The translations under genes were made by a program, and so were the position numbers. Of a stretch of DNA of 64,000 nucleotides, positions 25,453 through 34,294 are shown piece by piece. Positions within the stretch are counted from its first letter, which is position 1; each line of letters opens with the position of its first letter. A model generated the notes under the pieces. It had not been told where the DNA came from. It saw nothing but the letters and a program-made list of their open reading frames with translations, and searched no databases. Source of the stretch: GCA-2688105 sp964499445 (lineage in GTDB: Bacteria; Chloroflexota; Dehalococcoidia; Dehalococcoidales; GCA-2688105); the NCBI GenBank assembly GCA_964499445.1, contig CAZCLE010000003.1, forward strand, positions 23,812 through 87,811. Direction: 5' to 3'.

Positions 25453-26640
25453 TTGCTGCCGGATAATAGAGGATACTTTGGAAATTATGGAGGGCGGTTT
25501 GTTCCTGAGACTCTGGTGCCAGCCCTGGAGGAATTGACCGCAGCCTATGAGAAGATGAAGGCTGACGCCACCTTCTGGACTGAGTTTGAATCACTGTCTG
25601 GCGACTATTCGGGAAGACCAACGCCACTCTACCTGGCGGAAAGGCTAAGCCGGCATTGCGGAGGTGCCCGGATTTTGCTTAAAAGGGAAGACCTGGCTCA
25701 TACCGGGGCTCATAAGATTAATAATGCCTTGGGACAGGGACTTCTTGCCCGGAGAATGGGTAAACGCAGGGTCATCGCCGAAACCGGCGCCGGACAGCAT
25801 GGGGTGGCTACTGCCGCCGTATGCGCTATGCTGGGGCTGGAGTGCATCATCTACATGGGTGAAGAGGATATGCGCCGCCAGTCACTAAATGTCTTCCGGA
25901 TGAAGCTAATGGGCGCCGAAGTAAGGTCGGTCTCTGGCGGCAGCCGGACGCTAAAGGACGCTATCAACGAGGCAATCAGAGACTGGGTAACCAATGTTAC
26001 AGATACCTATTATCTTCTGGGTTCAGTAGTAGGTCCCTATCCTTACCCCTCAATGGTGCGTGACTTCCAGACGGTAATCGGCAAGGAAACGAGGCAGCAG
26101 ATTATGGCTGAATTGGGTCGTCTGCCCGACTATATAATCGCCTGTGTCGGCGGGGGTAGCAACGCCATTGGCATTTTCTATCCCTTTTTGCCCGACAGGG
26201 ATGTCAGGCTTGTCGGCGTAGAGGCAGCGGGGAGGGGGCTTAAGACCGGGGAGCATGCGGCTTCACTGGTGGCGGGAAGGGTAGGGGTGCTCCACGGAGC
26301 AAAATCCTATGTCCTCCAGGATAATGCCGGTCAGATTCGTGAGACCCATAGTATCTCTGCTGGACTTGACTATCCGGGTGTAGGCCCCGAACACAGTTAC
26401 CTCAAAGACATCGGTCGTGTTACCTATGTCGCCGTAAGCGATGAGGAAGCGCTTGAGGGCTTTCAATTGCTATGCAAAACCGAGGGCATTACTCCGGCAC
26501 TGGAACCGGCTCATGCCATATTCCACGCCGCCAAGATGGCAAGCTCGTTGAATAAGGAGCAGATTATCGTGGTCAACCTCTCTGGACGCGGCGATAAGGA
26601 CATAGACATAGTTGCTGAAGCACTGGGGGTGAAGTCTTGA
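25453..26640 (+). CDS. trpB: Tryptophan synthase beta subunit
   Basis: PLP enzyme that condenses indole and serine. The PLP lysine motif HTGAHKINNALGQ, the ETGAGQHGVATA segment and the phosphate-binding CVGGGSNAIG are intact. The start is TTG 25453, placed by a strong AGGAGGTGG site. Length is 395 aa, typical of the canonical TrpB1 type that partners with TrpA. Confidence 0.95.
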   Translation: MLPDNRGYFGNYGGRFVPETLVPALEELTAAYEKMKADATFWTEFESLSGDYSGRPTPLYLAERLSRHCGGARILLKREDLAHTGAHKINNALGQGLLARRMGKRRVIAETGAGQHGVATAAVCAMLGLECIIYMGEEDMRRQSLNVFRMKLMGAEVRSVSGGSRTLKDAINEAIRDWVTNVTDTYYLLGSVVGPYPYPSMVRDFQTVIGKETRQQIMAELGRLPDYIIACVGGGSNAIGIFYPFLPDRDVRLVGVEAAGRGLKTGEHAASLVAGRVGVLHGAKSYVLQDNAGQIRETHSISAGLDYPGVGPEHSYLKDIGRVTYVAVSDEEALEGFQLLCKTEGITPALEPAHAIFHAAKMASSLNKEQIIVVNLSGRGDKDIDIVAEALGVKS

Positions 26641-27425
26641 GTCGCATTGGTACTGTTTTTAGCCGGCCGGAGCACAAGGCTCTTATCGCCTATATTACGG
26701 TAGGTTATCCCAGTCTTGAAGCCACCTTGAGCGCGGTCCCCCTTCTTGCCGGCAGTGGGTGCGACATAGTGGAGCTGGGGATACCCTTCTCCGACCCTTT
26801 GGCTGACGGCGCCACCATACAGAAGGCGAGCTTCTCTGCTTTACAGAATGGGGTTACTCCTCAGCTTTGCCTTGAGGTCGCCAAGCAGTTGCGTCAGGAG
26901 GTCGATATTCCGCTGGTGTTTATGACTTACTTGAATCCGGTCTTTAGTTATGGACTTAAAGAATTCTGCGCAGCCTGCGCTAAGTGCGGTGTTGATGGCT
27001 TAATCATCCCGGACTTACTTCCAGAGGAGGGCTCGGAACTGGAAGCCGTCACCCAGAAGCAAGGCCTTGACCTCATTTACCTCCTGGCTCCCTCCAGTAC
27101 TGAAGAGCGCATCAGGCTGGTAGCTCAGAGGTCTCGGGGGTTTATATACTTGGTTTCGGTAACCGGGGTTACCGGGGTTAGAGACAGACTACCGGCGGAT
27201 TTAGAGGCGTTTGTATCCAGAGTGAGGAAAGTAGCCACCCAACCGCTCTGTGTTGGTTTCGGAATATCCGTCCCGGAGCAGGCAAGGCAGGTGGCCCGGA
27301 TAGCCGACGGTGTGATTGTGGGCAGTCGGATAATTCAGCTTATGGAAGCTGAGAATAACCTCAAATCGGTTGGCAATTTTATCAAAGAGTTAAGGCGTGC
27401 TCTGGATGAACCAGATAGGATTTAG
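26637..27425 (+). CDS. trpA: Tryptophan synthase alpha subunit
   Basis: Cleaves indole-glycerol phosphate and channels indole to TrpB. It shows ELGIPFSDPLADGATIQ with the catalytic Glu and Asp, and SVTGVTG with the phosphate-binding loop. The start is TTG 26637, overlapping trpB by four bases. Length is 262 aa. It is the last gene of the trp operon; no clear terminator is seen in the following 290 bases. Confidence 0.94.
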   Translation: MSRIGTVFSRPEHKALIAYITVGYPSLEATLSAVPLLAGSGCDIVELGIPFSDPLADGATIQKASFSALQNGVTPQLCLEVAKQLRQEVDIPLVFMTYLNPVFSYGLKEFCAACAKCGVDGLIIPDLLPEEGSELEAVTQKQGLDLIYLLAPSSTEERIRLVAQRSRGFIYLVSVTGVTGVRDRLPADLEAFVSRVRKVATQPLCVGFGISVPEQARQVARIADGVIVGSRIIQLMEAENNLKSVGNFIKELRRALDEPDRI

Positions 27426-27715
27426 ATTTACCAACCAAAAACTTTCCTTTAGAGTCGATTCCAAATTGAAACCTGTGCACTTAACACTCCGCTGACTTGG
27501 AGTAATGCCAAGCAGTTACCCATTGTGACCTTCCAGCCTCACAAAAATGTGGCCTTTTGGCTCACGATATTTTTTCTTCTAAGTGAATGTACCATCGAAG
27601 CCAGGTTGTTTCTTTGTCTGTGGCTTCTAGGCTGAAGTTCATTTTGCTGTCAAGCCTGGCTGTCCTTGAGTGACCCCGGCAAACTAGTACGGCGTAGCCT
27701 AAAATACGGAACGGG

Positions 27716-28021
27716 CTACCAGGGGGTCTCCTTCTTTTCCTTCAAGGTACTAATGAGGTCATCGAGGGTAATTGCCGCCAGGGTCAAGGTTTGAGTGGTC
27801 CCCTTGGCACTCAATCGTATTGCCAGTTTAGCCATGACTTCATTACTGGGGGCTTCCAGTATATTGACGAAGTCGTACTGACCCAAGAGGGCATATTGAG
27901 TCAGGATTTTAACCCCCGTATACTCTACCTCTTTATTGATTTCCTTGAGTCTTTCCGGGTCTTCTTGAATAGCGTTCCTCCCTTGGTCAGTGAGAGTGGT
28001 GAGCATAAGATAGACAGACAT
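27716..28021 (-). CDS. GYD domain-containing protein
   Basis: A 101-aa ferredoxin-like-fold protein. The diagnostic segment is YALLGQYDFVNILEAP, matching the GYD family. Function of the family is not settled. A TAGGAGG site lies just upstream of the ATG. It stands alone on the minus strand between trpA and the thioesterase. Confidence 0.8.
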   Translation of the reverse strand: MSVYLMLTTLTDQGRNAIQEDPERLKEINKEVEYTGVKILTQYALLGQYDFVNILEAPSNEVMAKLAIRLSAKGTTQTLTLAAITLDDLISTLKEKKETPW

Positions 28022-28152
28022 AGCTACCTCCTAGTATTCAGAATCTTTTACCCTATTATGGCATTCCTTGCCCGTTTGTCAATACGGCAATAAGACTATC
28101 CCCGCCCTTTCTGTGTTTAAGACAGGGTAGGTTATGATATAATGTGGCGAAA

Positions 28153-28311
28153 ATGATAAAACTACTGTCCGGGAATGAAGCTCTGGACTTTGGTGCCTAC
28201 CATACTGATGTCAGAGCGGTTGATGCCTATCCCGGCACGCCAGGCAAGGGAGAATTATGGATAAGATGTCGGAGAAGGCAAAGGCTACTTCTGATAATGT
28301 GGCAAGGCTGA
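28153..28311 (+). pseudogene. 5' remnant of an iorA-like 2-oxoacid:ferredoxin oxidoreductase alpha gene
   Basis: The 52-codon frame begins MIKLLSGNEALDFGAYHTDV and continues AVDAYPGTP. This is the standard N terminus of indolepyruvate (2-ketoacid) ferredoxin oxidoreductase alpha subunits (LLSGNEA...AYPGTP). After PGTPGKGE the similarity stops and the frame runs into the thioesterase gene out of frame. A TATAAT box ends about ten bases before the ATG. It looks like a deletion that fused an old promoter and start region to the thioesterase gene. Confidence 0.55.
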
Positions 28312-28688
28312 AGGATGGAGAGGAGCGGGAGCCAATCGCTTCCTTCCTAAAAATGAGGCTGCTGGAGCTTACCCCGGGCTATGCCAGGATAGCCATGAAG
28401 CTGGTACCCGAATACCAAAACTTTAACGGTCTAATCTTCGGCGGTATTATTATGGCAATGGCCGACCAGGCATTTGCCTATGCCTCCAATTCTTTAGCCC
28501 ACCCCAGTATAGCCTCCCAGTTCAACATCCACTTCATCAGCGGCGCCGGGGTAAATGACGAACTTACCGCGGAGTGTCGGGTAGTAAAGAGTGGCAAGCG
28601 GGTTGGTGTCTCCGAGATAATAGTGACCAACCAAGACAACAAGCTTATCGCTAAAGCCACCGGCACGACTATTCCCGTGACTAAATAG
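28257..28688 (+). CDS. PaaI-like hotdog-fold thioesterase
   Basis: A 143-aa acyl-CoA thioesterase of the PaaI/YiiD hotdog family. The core segment FNGLIFGGIIMAMADQAFAYASN and the later HFISGAGVNDELTAECRVV fit this family. A site AAGGGAG precedes the ATG. Substrate is unknown; the acyl-CoA ligases at 29047 and 35077 suggest CoA-thioester turnover. Its 5' end overlaps the iorA-like remnant in another frame. Confidence 0.8.
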   Translation: MDKMSEKAKATSDNVARLKDGEEREPIASFLKMRLLELTPGYARIAMKLVPEYQNFNGLIFGGIIMAMADQAFAYASNSLAHPSIASQFNIHFISGAGVNDELTAECRVVKSGKRVGVSEIIVTNQDNKLIAKATGTTIPVTK

Positions 28689-28718
28689 CTGAGCATGCCT
28701 TCTTGGTATATATCAATT

Positions 28719-28740
28719 CCAGATGGTAAGTAGCATCTGG
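28719..28740 (+). terminator. Hairpin after the thioesterase gene
   Basis: A 7-bp perfect stem (CCAGATG/CATCTGG) with an 8-base loop, 30 bases past the stop codon. It has no T-run, so it is a weak terminator or an mRNA-stabilising hairpin. Confidence 0.35.
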
Positions 28741-28761
28741 TAGTGAGGAAGTCCCTCGGTA

Positions 28762-28789
28762 TTGACAGGGCAATCTCCATTATGATAAA
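28762..28789 (+). promoter_or_regulatory. Candidate promoter of the acyl-CoA ligase/ABC transporter leader
   Basis: A consensus TTGACA (28762-28767) is followed after 16 bases by GATAAA (28784-28789). Transcription would start near 28796 and give a leader of about 250 bases before the ligase gene at 29047. Confidence 0.4.
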
Positions 28790-28832
28790 CTACGCCACTA
28801 TTAAGCTAGGAGGCAGATAAGTTTCAGTGGTG

Positions 28833-28895
28833 ATGTCCATAACTGTGATTCACCAGTTGGAGGGAACTAAATTCGTCTTTACCAAGCGCATTTAG
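28833..28895 (+). CDS. Putative 20-aa leader peptide
   Basis: The short ORF MSITVIHQLEGTKFVFTKRI ends with TAG at 28893-28895, inside the loop of the first leader hairpin. It contains three Ile, two Val, one Leu and two Phe codons, with Phe-Val-Phe just upstream of the hairpin. In-frame GTG codons at 28827 and 28830 are alternative starts. The only good Shine-Dalgarno (AGGAGG, 28808-28813) is somewhat far. It is proposed as an attenuation leader on position alone. Confidence 0.35.
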   Translation: MSITVIHQLEGTKFVFTKRI

Positions 28896-28996
28896 GTGCG
28901 CTTGGGGGATTTGGTACGCACATTTAGCTCAATAAATATATTTAACCAAAGGAATCTAATCAAATTACCTCCCCAAGCGGGGGGTAATATTTTTTA
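28882..28996 (+). promoter_or_regulatory. Candidate transcription attenuator with mutually exclusive stems
   Basis: Three pairings compete. Hairpin 1 joins CCAAGCGC (28882-28889) and GCGCTTGG (28898-28905). The antiterminator joins CGCTTGGGGG (28899-28908) and TCCCCAAGCG (28970-28979). The terminator hairpin 28964-28988 (ATTACCTCCC with GGGGGGTAAT, one G-U) is followed by a T-rich tail to 28996. Hairpin 1 would free the terminator; the antiterminator would destroy it. It lies 50 bases before the ligase/ABC operon. Confidence 0.6.
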
Positions 28997-29046
28997 TATA
29001 GATATAGCGTTCTCTAATTATAGTTGAGGGTCAATCAGGTGGGAAA

Positions 29047-30981
29047 GTGGTTAATATAGCGCCAATCGAATACTGTGATACCCTGCCTAAATTTGTTGTG
29101 CGCAACTCCGAAAACAGGGGCTGCCAGACGGCAATGTGCATGAAAAAATTCGGCGTCTGGGAGAGGTATAGCTGGAAGGACTGCTGTGAAAAGGTAAAAT
29201 ACCTGTCATTGGGTCTGGTGAGCCTTGGCCTGGAACCGAGGGATGTGGTTTGTATCATTGGGGATAATGAACCGGAATGGTTTTGGGGCGAGTTCGCCAC
29301 GCAGGCGGCCGGAGGCATCGCTACCGGGATTTTCGTTGACTCTATTCCCTCTGAGGTGCAGTACATAGCCGACCACTCTGGCGTCAAATTTGCTATAGTA
29401 AATGACCAGGAGCAGACGGACAAGTTTCTGGAAATCAAGGACAAGCTACCTTTACTAAAGAAGGTCATCTACTGGGACCCCAAAGGCCTGAAAAATTACG
29501 ACGACCCCATCCTTATCAGCTTTACCGAGGTTATAAAGCTGGGCAAAGAATATGAAAACACACACCCCGGCGTGTTTGAGCAGAATATAGAGAAGAGCGA
29601 GGGGGATGATATTGCCTTTATTTACTACACATCAGGAACTACCGGACTACCTAAGGGGGCTCAGCTTACCCATCAAGCCCTGATAAATACGGCTCGGCAG
29701 TTCGTCAGTCGTTTTCCATTGGATGAGAACGATGATTTGATTTCCAACTTTCCAGCGGCCTGGGTAGGAGATACTTTTTTCGCTACTATTCCCCATCTAC
29801 TGACCGGTGCCAGTTTGAATTTTCCTGAGGAGCCGGAGACCATTACTGAAGATACCCGAGAAACTGGTCCCAACCTGGTAATATATGGTCCGCGGCAATG
29901 GGAAGGCGTGGTCAGTGAAATTCAGGTCAAGATGATTGATGCTAATCCCTTAAAACGCTTCGTCTATAAACTATTCCTGCCGGTAGGTCACAAAATTGCT
30001 GATATGAACTTCCGGGGAGAAAAACCAAGTCTATCCTGGCGGGTTCTTCACCGGATTGCCTATTTAGTTTTATTCAGACCTCTCAAGGACCGGCTAGGAC
30101 TGAATAGAGTCAAGTTTGCCGTTACCGGAAGTTCCGTATTGAGTCTGGATACCTTCCGGTTAATACATGCCATGGGTGTTGAGCTTAGACAGAACTATGG
30201 CAGTACTGAAGCTGGCCTTATTTCCTCCCACAGTAAGGGGGAAATAAAATTTGAAAGTGTGGGGCGCCCGACATGTGGTACCGAGGTGAGGGTGACTGAC
30301 AAGGGAGAACTCCTGGTTAGGAGTGATTCTATGTTTAGCGGATACTACAAGGACCCCTCAAAAACCGCCGAAACTCTGATAAATGGCTGGTGTCACACTG
30401 GGGATGCGGTCACTATTAATGAGGACGGACACCTGATATTCATGGACCGATTGGAGCATATGGGTGAACTAAGTTCGGGTATCAAATATGCCCCTCAGTA
30501 CGTTGAGGGCAGACTAAGGTTCAGCCCGTATATAAAGGATGCTATGGTCGTTGGAGGTAAGGATAAAGACTTTGTCTCAGCGATAATAAACATAGACTTT
30601 GCCATGGTAGCCAAATGGGCAGAACGCAACCGATTGCCCTACACTACCTTTGTTGACCTGTCTCAGAAAAAGGAGGTTGCTGATTTAGTGCAGAAGGACT
30701 TGATTCGAGTAAACAGCTACCTACCTGAGCCAGCCAGGGTAAGGAAATTTGTCCTGCTACACAAAGAGTTTGACCCTGACGAGGCTGAACTTACCCGGAC
30801 CAGAAAATTAAGAAGGTCATTTATGGAGGACCGGTATCAAGAGTTAATCAACACCATACATACTGGTGGGGAAGAGATAAAGGTTAAGGCACCGGTAACC
30901 TATAGAGATGGCAGGAAGGGTATAGTAACCACCAGTGTTAAAGTAAGGACTGTAGTGGGCGGAATTATAGATAATGGCTGA
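29047..30981 (+). CDS. AMP-dependent long-chain acyl-CoA synthetase-like ligase
   Basis: A 644-aa ANL-superfamily enzyme that activates a carboxylic acid with ATP and CoA. The P-loop-like YYTSGTTGLPKG, the NYGSTEAG motif and the WCHTGDA motif are intact. It resembles FadD-type synthetases in length and N terminus. The start is GTG 29047. It overlaps livH by eight bases, so the acid it activates is probably imported by the ABC transporter. Confidence 0.85.
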   Translation: MVNIAPIEYCDTLPKFVVRNSENRGCQTAMCMKKFGVWERYSWKDCCEKVKYLSLGLVSLGLEPRDVVCIIGDNEPEWFWGEFATQAAGGIATGIFVDSIPSEVQYIADHSGVKFAIVNDQEQTDKFLEIKDKLPLLKKVIYWDPKGLKNYDDPILISFTEVIKLGKEYENTHPGVFEQNIEKSEGDDIAFIYYTSGTTGLPKGAQLTHQALINTARQFVSRFPLDENDDLISNFPAAWVGDTFFATIPHLLTGASLNFPEEPETITEDTRETGPNLVIYGPRQWEGVVSEIQVKMIDANPLKRFVYKLFLPVGHKIADMNFRGEKPSLSWRVLHRIAYLVLFRPLKDRLGLNRVKFAVTGSSVLSLDTFRLIHAMGVELRQNYGSTEAGLISSHSKGEIKFESVGRPTCGTEVRVTDKGELLVRSDSMFSGYYKDPSKTAETLINGWCHTGDAVTINEDGHLIFMDRLEHMGELSSGIKYAPQYVEGRLRFSPYIKDAMVVGGKDKDFVSAIINIDFAMVAKWAERNRLPYTTFVDLSQKKEVADLVQKDLIRVNSYLPEPARVRKFVLLHKEFDPDEAELTRTRKLRRSFMEDRYQELINTIHTGGEEIKVKAPVTYRDGRKGIVTTSVKVRTVVGGIIDNG

Positions 30982-31858
30982 ACTTCTTCAATTCGTGATT
31001 ACCGGGATAACTGTGGGCATGGTTTATGCCCTCGTTGCTCTGGGCTTCGTTTTAATCTGGAAATCGAGCGGCGTCGCCAACCTTGCCCTAGGACAACTGG
31101 TACTGATTTCTTCATGGTTCACCTATGGCATGCTGGTTCAGGCGGATCTCCCCATCTGGCTCGGCCTTCCGCTCGTTGTCCTCTTCGCTCTGGCTCTGGG
31201 CTGGATGATTGAGAGGCTTGCCCTGCGCCCACTCATTGCTCAGCCTATCCTGTCTTTAATCACGGTTACACTGGGGGTGGCCTTTTTTATTCAAGGTGCC
31301 GTGAGCTTCATCTGGCCAAAAAGTGTGGCGGCTTTACCTCGGCTTTTCCCTCAAGAGCCCGTCCACATTGGTACAGCGGTCGTATCCCAGGAATACCTGT
31401 GGGGAGCAGCTATATCCCTAGCCCTATTCGGTCTTTTATCCCTGTACTTTAAGTACAACAAGATGGGTATTGTCATGAGGGCAGTTGCTGATGACCAGCT
31501 GGCAGTCCAGGCCTGTGGCGTTCCGGTAACAAAAATCTTTTCAATATCATGGATGTTCGCCTGCGTTGTAGCTGCTGTCGGTGGCATTCTTATGTCTAGC
31601 ATTGGTGGCATTACCTTTGGTTTAGTTGAGACCGGGCTCAAGTCTTTCTCGGTGGTAATACTCGGCGGTCTTAATTCCTTTCTCGGTGCCATAATTGCTG
31701 GTCCCATAATTGGCCTGGCTGAAAACCTTGGCGGCGGCTATCTAACCCCGTTAACCTGGCCGGGGGTCAGGGAGGTTATCCCGTTTATTATTATCATAGT
31801 CGTTATGTTCCTGAAGCCCTATGGGCTATTCGGAGAAGAGCGTATAGAGAGGATTTAG
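30974..31858 (+). CDS. livH: Branched-chain amino acid-type ABC permease (LivH)
   Basis: Membrane permease of 294 aa with about eight helices. The N terminus (LLQFVITGITVGMVYALVAL) and the motif MGIVMRAVADDQLAVQACGV are typical of LivH. It overlaps the ligase gene by eight bases and is followed within five bases by livM. The liv-type family also transports aromatic acids, amides and urea, so substrate is not proven. Confidence 0.88.
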   Translation: MAELLQFVITGITVGMVYALVALGFVLIWKSSGVANLALGQLVLISSWFTYGMLVQADLPIWLGLPLVVLFALALGWMIERLALRPLIAQPILSLITVTLGVAFFIQGAVSFIWPKSVAALPRLFPQEPVHIGTAVVSQEYLWGAAISLALFGLLSLYFKYNKMGIVMRAVADDQLAVQACGVPVTKIFSISWMFACVVAAVGGILMSSIGGITFGLVETGLKSFSVVILGGLNSFLGAIIAGPIIGLAENLGGGYLTPLTWPGVREVIPFIIIIVVMFLKPYGLFGEERIERI

Positions 31859-31862
31859 TCAG

Positions 31863-32912
31863 TTGGATTTACCAAGCGGTACCCGCAATTATACCTATGC
31901 CCAGGATATGGCCATCTTTCGGACTAAAACCCAGTGGGCATTACTGGCTGCTCTCATGGTTTTTCTGTTCACCGCGCCACTGTACTGGGGGAATTACTGG
32001 TTGGGTGTTGCCAACCTTATCGGCATTACTATAATTGCTGTAACCGGGCTAAATATCCTGACCGGATACTGCGGACAGTTATCTATTGGTCACGCCGGCT
32101 TCATTGCCGTAGGCGCATATACCGCCGCCGTGCTAACTAACCGATTTGAGCTTCCCTTCCTGATAGGACTAATCTCGGCTGGGCTTACCGCCGGGGTGGT
32201 AGGGATGATTTTTGGTATCCCCTCCCTTCGTGTTAAGGGATTCTACCTGGCGATTAGCACCATTGCCGCCCAATTTATCATTCTCTGGGTTATCAATCAC
32301 TGGTCTAGCCTAACCGGGGGTTTTACTGGTATAAGTGTGCCGCCAGCTTCCATCGGTGGTATCTCCTTCGTCAGCCAGGGCAGTCAGTTCTATCTAATTA
32401 TGATAATTACGGTACTGGTAATCTTCTTTGCTAAGAATCTGGCCAGAACCAGGCCGGGTAGAGCCTTTGTTGCCATCAGGGATAATGACCTCGCTGCCCA
32501 GGTTATGGGGATTAATCTCTTTCGGTATAAACTTATCGCCTTCTTTATTGGTTGTTTTCTGGCTGGAATCGCCGGGTCATTACTCGCCCACTGGGTTGGC
32601 TTTATGAGTGGTGAGCATTTCACCTTAATGGACTCAATATTATATATCGGCATGATAATCATCGGAGGTGCCGGCACTACCCTCGGGCCTATTTTCGGCG
32701 TCATTTTTATCAGGATGCTGCAACAGGGGATAACATTCATTTCACCCGTTATGGAACAGACCTTCGCCCTCCCCGCCGGATTTACCACCGGCATCGGGCC
32801 GATGGTATTTGGCCTGGCAATTGTTCTGTTCCTGATACTGGAGCCCCGGGGGCTGGCCCACCGATGGGCGTTATTTAAAGCTTCTTATAGGCTCTGGCCT
32901 TTCTCATACTAG
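31863..32912 (+). CDS. livM: Branched-chain amino acid-type ABC permease (LivM)
   Basis: A 349-aa partner permease. The LivM hallmarks NILTGYCGQLSIGHAGFIAVG and GRAFVAIRDNDLAAQVMGIN are present. The start is taken at TTG 31863, four bases after livH; ATG 31908 is possible. Together with LivH it forms the membrane channel of the transporter. Confidence 0.88.
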   Translation: MDLPSGTRNYTYAQDMAIFRTKTQWALLAALMVFLFTAPLYWGNYWLGVANLIGITIIAVTGLNILTGYCGQLSIGHAGFIAVGAYTAAVLTNRFELPFLIGLISAGLTAGVVGMIFGIPSLRVKGFYLAISTIAAQFIILWVINHWSSLTGGFTGISVPPASIGGISFVSQGSQFYLIMIITVLVIFFAKNLARTRPGRAFVAIRDNDLAAQVMGINLFRYKLIAFFIGCFLAGIAGSLLAHWVGFMSGEHFTLMDSILYIGMIIIGGAGTTLGPIFGVIFIRMLQQGITFISPVMEQTFALPAGFTTGIGPMVFGLAIVLFLILEPRGLAHRWALFKASYRLWPFSY

Positions 32913-32936
32913 TTTTTAATTAAGGAGGGGAGTACA

Positions 32937-32951
32937 ATGTGGGCTATCTAA
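32937..32951 (+). CDS. Four-codon upstream ORF (MWAI)
   Basis: ATG-TGG-GCT-ATC-TAA follows a very strong site (AAGGAGGGG) placed six bases before the ATG, between livM and the binding-protein gene. It is too short for a functional protein. It could be a translational control element for the following gene, or a chance start after a relic ribosome-binding site. Confidence 0.35.
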   Translation: MWAI

Positions 32952-32992
32952 AGACCTTGTCGATTAAACTTAAGTATTAGGAGGAATAAAAA

Positions 32993-34237
32993 ATGAATTT
33001 AAAAAAGCCGTTAAAAATGGCAGTGGTCGTAGGTATGGCCTTAATCATAGCCATAGTGCCCTTGGTGAGTGGCGGTTGTGCTGGTGATGGCGGTAAGGTA
33101 AAGGTAGGCTTCAGTATTTGCTACACCGGTCCTGCCGCTGAAAAGGGACGCCCGATGGGTGATGGCAAGCTGGACTGCATTAAGTATATCAATGAGGAGA
33201 TGGGTGGCGTTGCCGGACACCAGATTGAGGTGATATGGCGCGACAATGGATATGACGCTGCTAAAGCACCTACCATAGTTAACGAACTGATGGCTAAGGA
33301 TTGCCTGCTCTTTACCACCTGCTCATCAGGGATGATGACGGCGTCTATGGAGATTGCCAACCGCGCCGAGTTCCCTGGCTTTGCTGTGTTTAGCGCTCCG
33401 GCACTCACTCATCCGCCACAGCATATCTATGGTCAGATGCCCGATTATGGTGATGACTGGGCAGCCTTTGCCGAATACTATTTAGAGAATATCTGGCAGG
33501 GGACAGGAAAGCCCAAGATGGCGATGCATCTACTTAATAACTCCACCGGTTATGGTGCCCGGGATGCGTCTAAGGCTCTGGCTGACGAACTGGGTATTGA
33601 GATTGTGGCTACTGAGGAGCATACCCCTACCACCATATCTGAAATAGAAAGTCTCACCCGGGTTAAGGCATTAGAGCCTGATATCCTTTATATCTCCAGC
33701 ACACCACAGCCGACTTCTATCATTGTCAAGAATGCAGTTGAACTTGGCCTGTATCCCGGTATCACCATTGGTTGTGGCCACGCCAGCTTCACCAGCGCCC
33801 TCGTTGAGCTGGCTGGTGATGATGTTACCGAGGGTGTATACGGTGTCTTTCCAACGGTGAATTGGGGTGATAATGTGCCGGCTATGGACAAGATGACCGA
33901 GTACTGCCAGAAATATCATCCTGATGACTACGGTAACATGGACTATATCACCTGTTGGGCAGAGGGATTAATCGTGGCTGAGATTCTGCGGCTAGCCATT
34001 GAGAATGTCGGAGTTGATAATCTCACCCCACAGGCGGTAGAGGAATATGGCTTCAAGAAGCTGAACAACTTTGATGCTGGTGGACTGCATGGCCCGGTAA
34101 CCTACTCTCCCGGTGACAACCGACTTTCCAAATCGGTCAGGGTGTTCCAGGTACAAAGCGGTGAAATCACGCCAGTGAGCGACTGGGTAGAAGCACCACT
34201 GATAAAGTACGAAGATTTTGACTGGTTCGGCAGATAA
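32993..34237 (+). CDS. livK: ABC transporter substrate-binding lipoprotein (LivK-like)
   Basis: A 414-aa periplasmic-binding-fold type I protein. The signal peptide ends in a lipobox (LVSGGC, then AGDGG), so it is lipid-anchored. The mature start KVKVGFSICYTGPAAEKG and the EVIWRDNGYD segment fit Leu/amide/aromatic-acid binding proteins. An AGGAGG site precedes ATG 32993. It captures the substrate for LivH/LivM. Confidence 0.87.
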   Translation: MNLKKPLKMAVVVGMALIIAIVPLVSGGCAGDGGKVKVGFSICYTGPAAEKGRPMGDGKLDCIKYINEEMGGVAGHQIEVIWRDNGYDAAKAPTIVNELMAKDCLLFTTCSSGMMTASMEIANRAEFPGFAVFSAPALTHPPQHIYGQMPDYGDDWAAFAEYYLENIWQGTGKPKMAMHLLNNSTGYGARDASKALADELGIEIVATEEHTPTTISEIESLTRVKALEPDILYISSTPQPTSIIVKNAVELGLYPGITIGCGHASFTSALVELAGDDVTEGVYGVFPTVNWGDNVPAMDKMTEYCQKYHPDDYGNMDYITCWAEGLIVAEILRLAIENVGVDNLTPQAVEEYGFKKLNNFDAGGLHGPVTYSPGDNRLSKSVRVFQVQSGEITPVSDWVEAPLIKYEDFDWFGR

Positions 34238-34247
34238 CTATTTTTGT

Positions 34248-34276
34248 AAGAGCCCTTGCCTCAGGTAGGGGCTCTT
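34248..34276 (+). terminator. Hairpin between livK and livF
   Basis: An 8-bp stem (AAGAGCCC/GGGCTCTT) with a 13-base loop and no T-run. It may partly terminate or protect the 3' end of livK mRNA, so that more binding protein than ATPase is made. Confidence 0.4.
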
Positions 34277-34294
34277 ACTGCTAGAAGGTTTGAT

